NCBI RefSeq assembly: GCF_016598775.1
Contig: NZ_CP066802.1
Location: 558,001-622,000 of the forward strand
Direction: 5' to 3'
From: Actinomyces weissii
GTDB lineage: Bacteria; Actinomycetota; Actinomycetes; Actinomycetales; Actinomycetaceae
DNA length: 64,000 nt
Of the stretch, positions 15,085 through 24,321 are shown piece after piece (the stretch's first letter is position 1; every line of letters begins with the position of its first letter). The notes beneath the pieces were generated by a model. That model had not been told where the DNA came from. It made no database searches and worked only from the letters and a program-made list of their open reading frames with translations. A program made the translations under genes and the position numbers.

Positions 15085-17876
15085 GGCAGTTGCGCCTCCT
15101 TGCGAACAATAGGCGCTCCACAGCGCCAGTGACTGCCAGCCTGCAGCGGGCGCCCCGTCGCCTCCTGGCCAGCGTCTACGCCCTGTGCCTGGTGGCCAGC
15201 CTGGTCCTAGGACTCAGCCCCCAGGTGCAGGCGCAGGAGCCGCCGGCTCCCCAGTCCGGTGGGATGGCCAAGTTCGGGGCCTGCCTGGCCGGACAGGGGC
15301 ACGGCTCCCTGGTCCTGCTGATGGACCAGTCCGGCTCCTTGACCAGCACCGACCCCGACAAGAGCCGCGTCGTCTCCGCCAAGTACCTGGCCGAGCGTCT
15401 CAACGACTTCTCCAAGCGGACCGGTTTTACCCTGGACGTGCGGGTGGCAGGGTTCGCAGACGTCTACAACCCGCAAGGGCAGTGGGCTTCCTTGAACGAC
15501 TCCTCCATGCCCCAGGTCGCGGAGGCGATCACCAACGTCGGTGACGCCATCAAGGACTACGACACCGACTACTGGACGGCCCTGGAAGGGGCGCGCCAGG
15601 ACCTGGCGGACCACGCCCAGGACGGCTGCCAGGCCGTCATCTGGTTCTCAGACGGCGCTTTCGACCTGGACGTGCGGGAGGGCTCAGCAGCCCAGGAGCA
15701 GGTGGGGGACACCAAGCCCTACGCCCCGGGCGCGAGCCTGACCAGCGAGGCCGGGGTGGGGGCGGCAGAGAAGAAAGGTGCGGAGGACCTGTGCCGGGCC
15801 ACCGGGCTGGCTGACCAGCTGCGTTCCTCCGGCATCACCCTCATAGGTGTAGGGCTGTCCACCGGTGGCGCGGACTTCGGGCTGATGCACCGGGTCGTCT
15901 CCGGCGGAGGAGACTACGCCGCCCGCAACGGGGTGGTCGCCTGTGGCGACGTCAGTGAGCCGGAAGGCGCCTTCTACCAGGTGTCGGACATCGACTCCCT
16001 GCTGCTCGCCTTTGACCTGGTCTCCGCTCCCGGCACCCAGGTGTCGCAGAGCAACGCCTTGATCTGCCAGGGGGCGGTCTGCCAGGAGGGGGAGACCAGC
16101 TTTGTGCTGGACAGCACCCTCCAGGCCGTGCACATCCTGGCCACCGCAGACGTGGAGGGCCTGGAGGTGCACGTCATGCCTCCCGGTGCCAGCACCGCCG
16201 TGAGCTTGCCGTCCACCACCAAGGGGCCGCAGACGCAGCACGGTATCCGCTCGGAGTGGCTGACCGGAAAGACCCTGCAGATCGACCTGTCAGCCAAGGA
16301 CATCAGCAGCTGGGACGGCCAGTGGCGCCTGACCTTCGTGGACAAGCAGGCGAGCTCGCAGGGACGGCAGGCGCATATCAACACCCACCTGTCGTCGCCG
16401 CTCACCCTGTCGTGGCAGAACCTCGCTGACACGCCGCTGCGGCAGGGGGAGACCATAGACGGCGCGCAGATCGCCCTGCTGGAGCGGGCAGGCGGCGCCG
16501 TCGTGGACAGCTCCCGCATCAAGGGCTCAGTCAGCTACAGCGTCTCCCTGTTCGACGCGCAGGGGCAGCAGCACAAGCTGCTGGAGTCCTCGGACCTGAG
16601 CCGGCTCCAGCAGCCGCTGAGCCTCCAGATCGGCCCGGACGTGCCCCTGGGGGCCGCCACCCTGACCACCTCGGTCACCGTGACCACGGCTGCGGTCACC
16701 GTTGGCGGCCAGAGCATTGAGGGCACCACGCTGGCCCCCACCCTCAGCTCCGTGCCGGTCACGGTGAACCCGCCCCTGGACTTCCCGGTGCTGGCCAAGC
16801 AGGCCGACTTCGGTCTGCTGGAGGAGCAGGTCAGTGCGAGCACGGAGCTGGCCGTGACCGGCCCCGGCTGCGTCTGGCTGGAGCCCGACGACGTCGTGCT
16901 GACCGGGGCCCCGGCTGAGGCGGGCACCATCAAGATCAGCTCCACGGCCAGCAACCAGGACAACTGCGTGTCGGTAGAGGAAGGTGCCACCGCCGCCCTG
17001 CCGCTGACGCTAAGCGTCTCCGACCACGCCAACGGTGCGCTGACAGGGGCGCTCAAGGTATCGGTGGCCCCCAAGGACCACCCCGAGCGGGCCCAGCAGA
17101 TCGAGGTGCCCTTTACGGCGGACATGCGCCGTCCCCTGGACGTGGGTACCGCCTGGACCGCCTTCGTGCTGGTGCTCCTGGCTGGTATCGGCCTGCCCCT
17201 GGCGGCCCTGTACCTATTCCGGTTCCTGGCCGGGCGTATCCGGCCGGGGCTGCTGACGAGCGGCGTGAAGGTGGTGGAGGTCCCCGGCCCGGGCCAGGGC
17301 GCCAGCATCAGCTTCGCTCTGCCCGAGCTTGAGACCCGCTCGGTCAGGCAACCCGTGCGAGAGCTCCAGGTCGCCGGGTACCGCCTGCGGGTGCACCTGG
17401 GCTGGTCTCCCACCTCCTTGCCTGAGGTCCGGCTGGTGGAGCCCAAGGTTCCTTCCGTCTCCGGGGTCCTGGTTGGGGCACGTAACGGCTGTGCCCGTCT
17501 GCCGCTTGAGATCCGGGGGCACTGGGTGGCTGTTGCGGACCAGCCAGACTCCCCCAGCAGGGTCAGCCTGCTGGTGCTGGCAGCCGACAGTGACCCGCAG
17601 ACCATCGGGGCCATCACCGCTGACGCCGCTGAGCGCCTGGGTCGTACGGTGGCCGAGTCCTTCCCGGCCGCCCCGCAGGCGAGCACCGGCCCTGACGTCG
17701 GCGCTGTTGGCGCTGCTAATCCCTTTGCTCCGGCAGGTGGTGGGCCGGTTCCTGACGGCGGTACCGCGGGTAACCCCTTCGCCGCCCAGCCAGAGGCCTT
17801 CAACCCCTTCGCGCCCGGCCCCGGCAGGGGCGGCAGCCCTAACCCCTTCGGGCCGGTGGGCGGACAGCAGCTCTGA
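15081..17876 (+). CDS. Exported, membrane-anchored von Willebrand factor A domain protein
   Basis: GTG 15081 overlaps the upstream stop (GTGA). It gives 931 residues with a signal peptide (hydrophobic 28-47, ending near AQA). The vWA domain follows, with metal-site residues D82-S84-S86 (MDQSGSL), a central WTALEG and a later WFSDGAFD. Long beta-rich, Ig-like stretches occupy about 330-685. One membrane helix (about 690-717) turns the chain into the cytosol, where a beta-rich domain and a tail with four NPF motifs follow. An external metal-dependent adhesion domain joined to an internal tail could pass a signal or assembly cue to the tubulin-like protein encoded 85 bp downstream. The vWA identity is firm; the partnership is inferred. 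Confidence 0.85.
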   Translation: MRQLRLLANNRRSTAPVTASLQRAPRRLLASVYALCLVASLVLGLSPQVQAQEPPAPQSGGMAKFGACLAGQGHGSLVLLMDQSGSLTSTDPDKSRVVSAKYLAERLNDFSKRTGFTLDVRVAGFADVYNPQGQWASLNDSSMPQVAEAITNVGDAIKDYDTDYWTALEGARQDLADHAQDGCQAVIWFSDGAFDLDVREGSAAQEQVGDTKPYAPGASLTSEAGVGAAEKKGAEDLCRATGLADQLRSSGITLIGVGLSTGGADFGLMHRVVSGGGDYAARNGVVACGDVSEPEGAFYQVSDIDSLLLAFDLVSAPGTQVSQSNALICQGAVCQEGETSFVLDSTLQAVHILATADVEGLEVHVMPPGASTAVSLPSTTKGPQTQHGIRSEWLTGKTLQIDLSAKDISSWDGQWRLTFVDKQASSQGRQAHINTHLSSPLTLSWQNLADTPLRQGETIDGAQIALLERAGGAVVDSSRIKGSVSYSVSLFDAQGQQHKLLESSDLSRLQQPLSLQIGPDVPLGAATLTTSVTVTTAAVTVGGQSIEGTTLAPTLSSVPVTVNPPLDFPVLAKQADFGLLEEQVSASTELAVTGPGCVWLEPDDVVLTGAPAEAGTIKISSTASNQDNCVSVEEGATAALPLTLSVSDHANGALTGALKVSVAPKDHPERAQQIEVPFTADMRRPLDVGTAWTAFVLVLLAGIGLPLAALYLFRFLAGRIRPGLLTSGVKVVEVPGPGQGASISFALPELETRSVRQPVRELQVAGYRLRVHLGWSPTSLPEVRLVEPKVPSVSGVLVGARNGCARLPLEIRGHWVAVADQPDSPSRVSLLVLAADSDPQTIGAITADAAERLGRTVAESFPAAPQASTGPDVGAVGAANPFAPAGGGPVPDGGTAGNPFAAQPEAFNPFAPGPGRGGSPNPFGPVGGQQL

Positions 17877-17961
17877 GAGCTTTTCCGATAGACAGTCTTC
17901 TTCCACCTGACGCAGGAGAGCTTCTGCGCCGCCGACAATACGGCTGAAAGGAACAGCGCAT

Positions 17962-20900
17962 ATGTACAAGGTGCTCGTCATCGGATGTGGCGGCTCGGGA
18001 GCCAAGACCTTGGCGTACATGATGGACCAGCTACGGGCGGACCTGGCCGTATTCGGGATCAAGGAGATACCCGGCTGCTGGCAGTTCCTGAACGTGGACA
18101 CCCCCCTGCAGGAGGAGGAGGGCCAGGCCGTAGGCTCCGTCAGCAAGCAGGGTGGCGCCTACGTGGCCTGCGGAGTGGCTTCCGGCGAGTACGCGGTGGT
18201 GGACCAGGCGCTGACTGAGAGGGTGCAGCAAGGTGCCCCTGAAGGGCTCAGGCACCTGGCCACCTGGATGCCTCGTCACCCCCGGGACGTGACCTTCCCG
18301 GTCACCGTGGGGGCGGGGCAGTTCCGGGGGATCGGTCGGCTGCTGATCCTGTCCAAGTTGCGGGAGGTCTCCCACGCGGTGGAGGCAGCGATGGCGCGCA
18401 TGTCATCCCCCGAGTCGCAGGAGCAGGCAGCGCGGGTGGCGGCGGTCGTACCGGGTGCGGGCACCGTGCCGGACATCTCCGCCCCGCCCCTGGTCCTGGT
18501 GGTCTCCTCCATGGCCGGTGGCTCTGGTGCCTCCATGACCCTGGACGTGTGCCGCCTGGTGGCGGGCGCCAACACCACCCCGGCTATCGATCCGCAGCTC
18601 ATCTCGGTGTTCCTGTACACGGCTGAGGCATTCGGCTCCGTGCCAGCGCACCTGCGGGCGGGTATGCCTGGCAACACCTTGGCGATGCTGGGGGAGATCG
18701 TGGCGGCCCAGGCCGGAGCGCAGGGCACCACCTCCAGGCAGGACCAGTCCCTTTACTCCCTCCTGGGGTTAAGCAACCAGGCGGGAAGGGCCTTCAAACG
18801 GGTCACGCCTATCGGCCTGAAGGCTGGCGGCTCCGGGGCGGTCTTTGGGGACGGCACCGCGGAGGGCGTGTTCCGGGGGATGGGCCGCGGCCTGGCCCGG
18901 TACATCTCCTCGCCTGCCTTCCGTGACTATGTCAGTTACGACATCGCGAACATGGTCTCGGTGCCGAACCGGCAAGCGGTCAGCTGGGGGGTGGATCCCA
19001 CCGACATGGTCTGGTCCTCCTTCGGCTATTCCTCCCTGTCAACGGGCCGCGACCGTTACGCGGAGTACGCCTCCCAGCGGATCGCCCGCCGGGCCGTGGA
19101 CCACCTGCTAGACGGTTTCAAGCTTCCGGGGGCAACCACCGGGGACACCCAGCGCCTGGCGGACCTGTGGCGTGACCGGGCTTCTCTGGAGCTCAACCGC
19201 TTGGCACTGCCCCAGCCCAGCACCAGCACGGTGCTGGCTGGCAGCCAGGCGGTGGACCAGGCCACCGTGTCCTGGATCCTGTCCGAGCAGACCAGCCCCA
19301 CCGTCAACGAGCGCACCCTGCGGGAACGCGCCCGGGAGGTCGTGGGCTCCCTCTTCAGCCGCAAGATGGCTATCCAGGGGGGAATCACCCCGGGAGACTG
19401 GATCCAGACCAATGAGCGCTGGCTGCTGAGCCAGGAGCCGCAGGTCACCGCTGAGCTCAGCCGGACCGCCGCCCTGATGGCCCTCAACCTCTCCAAGGAG
19501 CTCGCCCAGCGGCTGGCGGACAACACCCGCCTGGACCTGGCCGAGCTCGGCATCCCCTATGCACTGACCGTGCTCACCCACCTGCGTCAGAGCGGTGGGG
19601 TGCTGGCCGCCTTGGCGGACCACCTGCAGGCCATCGGCAACGCAGACCGGACCCGCCCCCTGGCACCGCCGCAGGGCACCATGCAGAAGGTCCGGTCCCT
19701 GGGCAACGGCACCCTGGGCTCGGAAGGTCTGCGCGGCCTGGACAACGAGCTGCAGGCCCAGCTCAGTGAGCAGGTCTTCTACTGGCTGGCCGCCCAGGTA
19801 TCCCAGGACCTGGCTCCCGTGGTGCGGGACCTGGCCGCCTCGGCCATCAAGCCTTTGGAGAACGTCCTCAATGACGCCCGCAAGGTGCTGGAAGGCGCCC
19901 GGGCGGACAAGCGCAGCGCCTTCGGTGTGGCGGACGTGGCTACCGACCTTTACGCCGCCTGGCCGGAGGAGGCCCCGCCAGGGCAGGTGGCTGCCGTGCC
20001 GCAGCGCTTCGCCACCGCCCACAACGAGGTGGTGCTCATGGGGGTGGACACCTACGCCGCCACCTTTGGCGTCCACGTCAAGGAGGCGGCGCCGGTCGGG
20101 GCCCGGGACGAGACTGGCAGGGCCTACCAGGCGGTGGTGCAGCAGGTCGTCACCGGGGAGTGGGAGCAAGGCGCTGGCGACCCCTCCCCAGCGGACCTGC
20201 TGACCGTGACTGCCTCCTGGGTGCCCCAGGGCCTGCCTGGAGCCACTCAGGGCAGCCTGCCCACGCCTGCCCGTTACGAGTTGCGCCTGCGCCCCGCCGA
20301 CCTGCTGCGCCGCGCCCGGGCCTTCGTCAGCCGTCGGGGGGAGTCCTTTGAGGCCTTCACCTCCCAGTCCCTGCGGGGCTTCCTGAACGACGACACCGTC
20401 GGGGACCACGAGCGTGACCAACGCTCCCAGGCCGTGCAGGCAGGGCTGCGGCGCGCCCTGGAGATGGCCCGCCCCTTGGTAGAGATCGACCCCCAGGTCT
20501 ACGCCACCCTGCACAACGGTGACCGCCCCCGCCTAGCCTTCAACTTCTCCCAGGTCCCCTTCCGTAACCAGCCGGTGGCCGGGGAGTTCCTGGACTACCT
20601 CAGCCACAGTGACGCCTTCGACACCGACCTGGTGGTGGACAACTTCAACCGCAGTCTCGGGGACGACGACGTCGCCCGGGTGGACGTATTCGGTTCCTAC
20701 CCGCGGTCCCTACCGGTGGCCTACTCAGGGTTGCTCAAGTCCGTGGCTGAGGCATGGGACGCCGCCACCGGATCTGCTGGCGCCCGCGAGGCCTTCTGGA
20801 GGTTCCGCCGGGCCCGGCCGCTGGCTGGGGGCCTGCCCATGGGAGACGACGAGCGCCGGGCCCTGGTGCGGGGCTGGTGGGCGGCCACCTTGGCCGGTGG

Positions 20901-21537
20901 TATCTCCCGCGACCCCTGGAGCCAGGTCAACGACCAGCACAGCGTGCGGGTCTGGGACCGGCAGGAGCAGGAGTGGGTCGACTTCCCCGCCCCCATGCTC
21001 ACTCCTCCGTCCCAGATGATCGCTCCCAACGCTTGGCTTCCGGCTGTGTTGGAGTCCTCCTTGCTGGCCTACCTGCGGGTCAGCCGTGAAGGCATGGCGG
21101 CTTTCCGCCCCTGGGCGGCGCTGCGCCGCTGGGCCGACGACGGTGCCAACGGGCACCAGGAACGCTACGGCTCCCAGACCCCGGTCGAAACCATGCTGGC
21201 CACCCTGCTGGGGCAGGGTGCGGTTGACGGGCTGACGCCGGTCGTGGACCTGACGGCAGCCACCACGCCCGCGGAGCGCCGCACGGTCCTGCTGGCCTTC
21301 GTGGACGCCGTCTGCCAGGACCTGGAAGCCAGTTACCTGCCGGGTGCAGGCAAGGCCGACGAGCCAGGGCGCTGGACCAACTTCCGTAGGCGTGAGCTGG
21401 TGGAGACCGCACCCCTGAGCGTTGACCTGGCGGCAGAGATGCTGGCTGAGCTGCAGGCGGTCCGCCAGAGCCTGGCGAGCGTCGTCCCCGCCGGGGCGGC
21501 TGCCAGCCCCATCAGCTTCGGCGGTCTGGAGTACTGA
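17962..21537 (+). CDS. Tubulin/FtsZ-like GTPase domain protein (Tubulin_2-type)
   Basis: ATG 17962 follows AAAGGAA at 17947-17953. The 1191-residue protein opens with a Rossmann-type Gly-rich loop (VLVIGCGGSGAKT, residues 5-17). The tubulin signature equivalent, VVSSMAGGSGAS, lies near residues 180-191, in the place of the GGGTGSG loop that binds the GTP phosphates. The length is far above FtsZ, and most of the rest is helical. It is thus like the bacterial Tubulin_2 family that occurs next to vWA and GTPase genes. The protein ends SFGGLEY, a tag shared with the next gene product. It probably forms a nucleotide-controlled scaffold or filament at the membrane complex. Polymerisation is inference, since only the nucleotide-binding motifs can be read. 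Confidence 0.85.
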   Translation: MYKVLVIGCGGSGAKTLAYMMDQLRADLAVFGIKEIPGCWQFLNVDTPLQEEEGQAVGSVSKQGGAYVACGVASGEYAVVDQALTERVQQGAPEGLRHLATWMPRHPRDVTFPVTVGAGQFRGIGRLLILSKLREVSHAVEAAMARMSSPESQEQAARVAAVVPGAGTVPDISAPPLVLVVSSMAGGSGASMTLDVCRLVAGANTTPAIDPQLISVFLYTAEAFGSVPAHLRAGMPGNTLAMLGEIVAAQAGAQGTTSRQDQSLYSLLGLSNQAGRAFKRVTPIGLKAGGSGAVFGDGTAEGVFRGMGRGLARYISSPAFRDYVSYDIANMVSVPNRQAVSWGVDPTDMVWSSFGYSSLSTGRDRYAEYASQRIARRAVDHLLDGFKLPGATTGDTQRLADLWRDRASLELNRLALPQPSTSTVLAGSQAVDQATVSWILSEQTSPTVNERTLRERAREVVGSLFSRKMAIQGGITPGDWIQTNERWLLSQEPQVTAELSRTAALMALNLSKELAQRLADNTRLDLAELGIPYALTVLTHLRQSGGVLAALADHLQAIGNADRTRPLAPPQGTMQKVRSLGNGTLGSEGLRGLDNELQAQLSEQVFYWLAAQVSQDLAPVVRDLAASAIKPLENVLNDARKVLEGARADKRSAFGVADVATDLYAAWPEEAPPGQVAAVPQRFATAHNEVVLMGVDTYAATFGVHVKEAAPVGARDETGRAYQAVVQQVVTGEWEQGAGDPSPADLLTVTASWVPQGLPGATQGSLPTPARYELRLRPADLLRRARAFVSRRGESFEAFTSQSLRGFLNDDTVGDHERDQRSQAVQAGLRRALEMARPLVEIDPQVYATLHNGDRPRLAFNFSQVPFRNQPVAGEFLDYLSHSDAFDTDLVVDNFNRSLGDDDVARVDVFGSYPRSLPVAYSGLLKSVAEAWDAATGSAGAREAFWRFRRARPLAGGLPMGDDERRALVRGWWAATLAGGISRDPWSQVNDQHSVRVWDRQEQEWVDFPAPMLTPPSQMIAPNAWLPAVLESSLLAYLRVSREGMAAFRPWAALRRWADDGANGHQERYGSQTPVETMLATLLGQGAVDGLTPVVDLTAATTPAERRTVLLAFVDAVCQDLEASYLPGAGKADEPGRWTNFRRRELVETAPLSVDLAAEMLAELQAVRQSLASVVPAGAAASPISFGGLEY

Positions 21538-21538
21538 G

Positions 21539-24244
21539 ATGAGGGAGAACCTGCCCAGCCAGACCTTTGACGAGCGGGGGACCACCGTCGTCTTCATTGC
21601 TCCGCCTAGCCAGCGGCCACTGCTGGCAGCCCTGACCGACCTGTCCGCCGCAGGGCTGTTGGCCCCCTTCCACTGGATCGAGTCGGTGCCGGAGCCGCAG
21701 GCAGACCGGGCTTTCCGGGACCCCGCAGCCATCACGGTCAACCAGGGCCGCTGCACCGTCACCAGCTTCTCACCGGTGGCCAACCGCTACGGGCTGAACC
21801 GGGTCCGGTTGCTGGTGGTGGTCCCGGTGGGGCACCCCGCCCAGGACGCGCTCAGCGCCCACGCCGAGCTGCACTTCCAGGGGCTGGGCATCGCCAGTAG
21901 CGCGGTACGCGACTGCGTGCGGGTACTGGTGCCCTGGAGCGACGAGCCGCTGCCTGCTGAGCTGGGCCACCAGGGGTGGAGCAATGTGATGCTCTCGCCA
22001 GAGTCCACAGCGGACCCCTCATACAGCGCCAACGGGTGGTGGCAGCACCCGGAGCTCATCCCGGGAGCGGCGGCGGTTGGTCTGGCCGCGCAGGCAGGTA
22101 TCTGCGGGGCTGTGGCAGGCAGCCCGCAGGAGCAGGCTCCCGCCGGTGGCTCCACCTACGTGGAGGTGGCCCGCAGCTTTGTGCGGGTCACGGACGCGCA
22201 CCAGGTGGAGGACTCCCTACGCAGCCTGGTCACCCAGGTGGGTGCCACCTTCCCGCAGCCGATCCGTGGAGACACCCAGCAGTGGGTCAACGCCTTCCCG
22301 GACCCGGCGGGCAAGGTCATGGCCACCGCCCAGGCCTGGCACCAGCGGCACTACAGCACCTTGCGCCGCCCCCAGGTGCAGCTGCCCGCCCAGGGCGCGG
22401 AGCGCTCCGTGGGCGCCTGGCAGGCCATCACCATGTTCTTCGGCTTCCTGGTCAAGGCCATCATGGGGGCTCCCGGTGACTGGCTGCGCTCGCGGGTGCA
22501 CGGTCTGAAGACGAGCGTGGCCCGCTCGGTGGCGAGCACGGTCTTTGGTGAGGGCTCCCAGGTGCGGGTCGTGGTCGGAGGCGTGGACGACACGGGACGG
22601 CCGGTGGGCTGGCGGGAGCTGACGGCGGCTGCCGCCAACGCTGCCGTGTCCCTGCCCGCCGTCTCCTCCCGCGCCGGGCAGGAGACGGCACGGGACTTCG
22701 GAGCCCTGTGGAAGGACCTGTTTGACGGCTCGATCGCGCTCTTGTCCGGCGCTGGCTGTGACAGCCTGGGGGTGCGCGCCTACGAGGGCTACGTGTCGCA
22801 ACGGGACCTGATCGCCCCGGTCGGGCCGGAGAACAGCTTTGTCCTGCGGCGCAACCTCGGGCACCTGCCTGCGGGCAGCGTCATTGAGCCCTGGGACGCA
22901 CTGGCGCTTACACAGGTGTCCCAGGACCTGCGGCAGGTGGCAGCTGGCTCTGACCTGCAGGCGCAGGAGGCCCGTGAGGAGCTGGGGCACCTGGAGCGGT
23001 GGCGACGTCGTTGCGAGTCTGGATTCATCCCGCTGCTGGGACGTTCCCTGGCCACCACCTTCGAGTCCACCCGGGCGGACGTGGCTGCGCTCAGCCAGCG
23101 GCTGCAGGCCCTGGTCTCGCAGGACCTGGGGCCGGAGACCGAGCAGAAGCAGCGTCGTCTGGCCCGGATCCTGCGGCTGATGCTGCTGGCACTGCTGGTG
23201 GTGCTGGCCGTGCCGGTGGTGCTGGCGCTGCTGGGCAGTATCGGCTGGCTGCTGGTGGCCGTGTTCTCGGTACTGGCTGTGATCGCCTGGCTGGTGGCTT
23301 CCGTGATGACCTTTGTCAAGCGCCAGCAGGAGGTTTTCCGGCTGCTGTTCCAGGCGGAGGAGCGGGAGCTGCTGCTGCCCCGCCTGACCGCCAACCTGCG
23401 TCTGGCGGTGGAGGACCTGGCAGCCCAGGGACAGGCCTACGCCCAGTTCGAGCAGTGGGCCACCATTGCCACGGCCTTCTTCGCTGACCCCTTGGGGGAG
23501 CAGGACACTGAGGCCACCGCCCGCGAGCACGCCACCGTGCTGCCGAACGGCCTGCAGCGTGTCAAGGTGGAGGCTGAGCCGGGGCACGTGGCAGACGTGG
23601 CGGCAGAGCTGCGCGGGCAGGTGTTCCGCGTCGGCTGGCTTAACGACGCCTGGGAGGCCATGCAGCGCACCGTTAAGGAGGACCTGGCGCCGGAGCAGCG
23701 GACCCGCTACAACAACCGGCAGCTGGACCTGCTGACCGAGTCGGGCGAACCCGGTTCAGCCCTCAGCAACTGGGCTGCCGCCCTGCAGCAGAAGGGTGTC
23801 CGCTCAGGAGCGGGGGCAGAGCACTGGGCCAGGTGCCTGGAGCTGCTGGCCGACCCTGCGGGTATCTCGCTGGAGCTGATGGCGGTGCTGCCGGGGCAGG
23901 GGCGACGCCTCGTGGCTGACTACCGCCAGGACCTGGAGGCTGCCCAGCCGCGCATGGTGGTGCCGGACGTGCTGGGTATGGCGGCCCGCTCAGACGGCTC
24001 CGCCTTCACCGTGCCTGACAGGCACTGGTTCGCCCGTTCGGCTGAGGGACTGAGCGAGACCCTGGTGCTGGTAGCCGCCACCCAGCCGGTTCCGGCCTCG
24101 GCCTTCGTCTACCCGGAGCCGAGCCGCAGCATGTCTGGCTTCCGCCTGCAGGAGCCTGACTACGGCGTCTCTGCCGCCTCAGCCGGGGGTGGCTCGCAGG
24201 GAGCCGTGCCCCAGAGCAACTCCTTTGGCCACCTGGAGTACTAG
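21539..24244 (+). CDS. Two-pass membrane protein, partner of the tubulin-like protein
   Basis: ATG 21539 follows the upstream stop by one base and uses GGAG at 21528-21531; a longer frame from 21422 lies inside the upstream gene and is rejected. The 901-residue protein has an N-terminal mixed alpha/beta part of about 540 residues. Two adjacent membrane helices follow near residues 544-595 (LMLLALLVVLAVPVVLALLG and a second). The C-terminal half is helical and largely cytosolic. The last residues, SFGHLEY, match the SFGGLEY end of the tubulin-like protein. No catalytic motif is seen. Its position and the shared tag suggest that it anchors the tubulin-like protein to the membrane or is recruited by the same partner. 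Confidence 0.72.
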   Translation: MRENLPSQTFDERGTTVVFIAPPSQRPLLAALTDLSAAGLLAPFHWIESVPEPQADRAFRDPAAITVNQGRCTVTSFSPVANRYGLNRVRLLVVVPVGHPAQDALSAHAELHFQGLGIASSAVRDCVRVLVPWSDEPLPAELGHQGWSNVMLSPESTADPSYSANGWWQHPELIPGAAAVGLAAQAGICGAVAGSPQEQAPAGGSTYVEVARSFVRVTDAHQVEDSLRSLVTQVGATFPQPIRGDTQQWVNAFPDPAGKVMATAQAWHQRHYSTLRRPQVQLPAQGAERSVGAWQAITMFFGFLVKAIMGAPGDWLRSRVHGLKTSVARSVASTVFGEGSQVRVVVGGVDDTGRPVGWRELTAAAANAAVSLPAVSSRAGQETARDFGALWKDLFDGSIALLSGAGCDSLGVRAYEGYVSQRDLIAPVGPENSFVLRRNLGHLPAGSVIEPWDALALTQVSQDLRQVAAGSDLQAQEAREELGHLERWRRRCESGFIPLLGRSLATTFESTRADVAALSQRLQALVSQDLGPETEQKQRRLARILRLMLLALLVVLAVPVVLALLGSIGWLLVAVFSVLAVIAWLVASVMTFVKRQQEVFRLLFQAEERELLLPRLTANLRLAVEDLAAQGQAYAQFEQWATIATAFFADPLGEQDTEATAREHATVLPNGLQRVKVEAEPGHVADVAAELRGQVFRVGWLNDAWEAMQRTVKEDLAPEQRTRYNNRQLDLLTESGEPGSALSNWAAALQQKGVRSGAGAEHWARCLELLADPAGISLELMAVLPGQGRRLVADYRQDLEAAQPRMVVPDVLGMAARSDGSAFTVPDRHWFARSAEGLSETLVLVAATQPVPASAFVYPEPSRSMSGFRLQEPDYGVSAASAGGGSQGAVPQSNSFGHLEY

Positions 24245-24321
24245 AGCCAGAGGCAGTGCGCTGAGCTCTCCAGGCGACCAGCCTTTCCTAATCGATCTTG
24301 TGCACCCGAAGGAATAAACAG

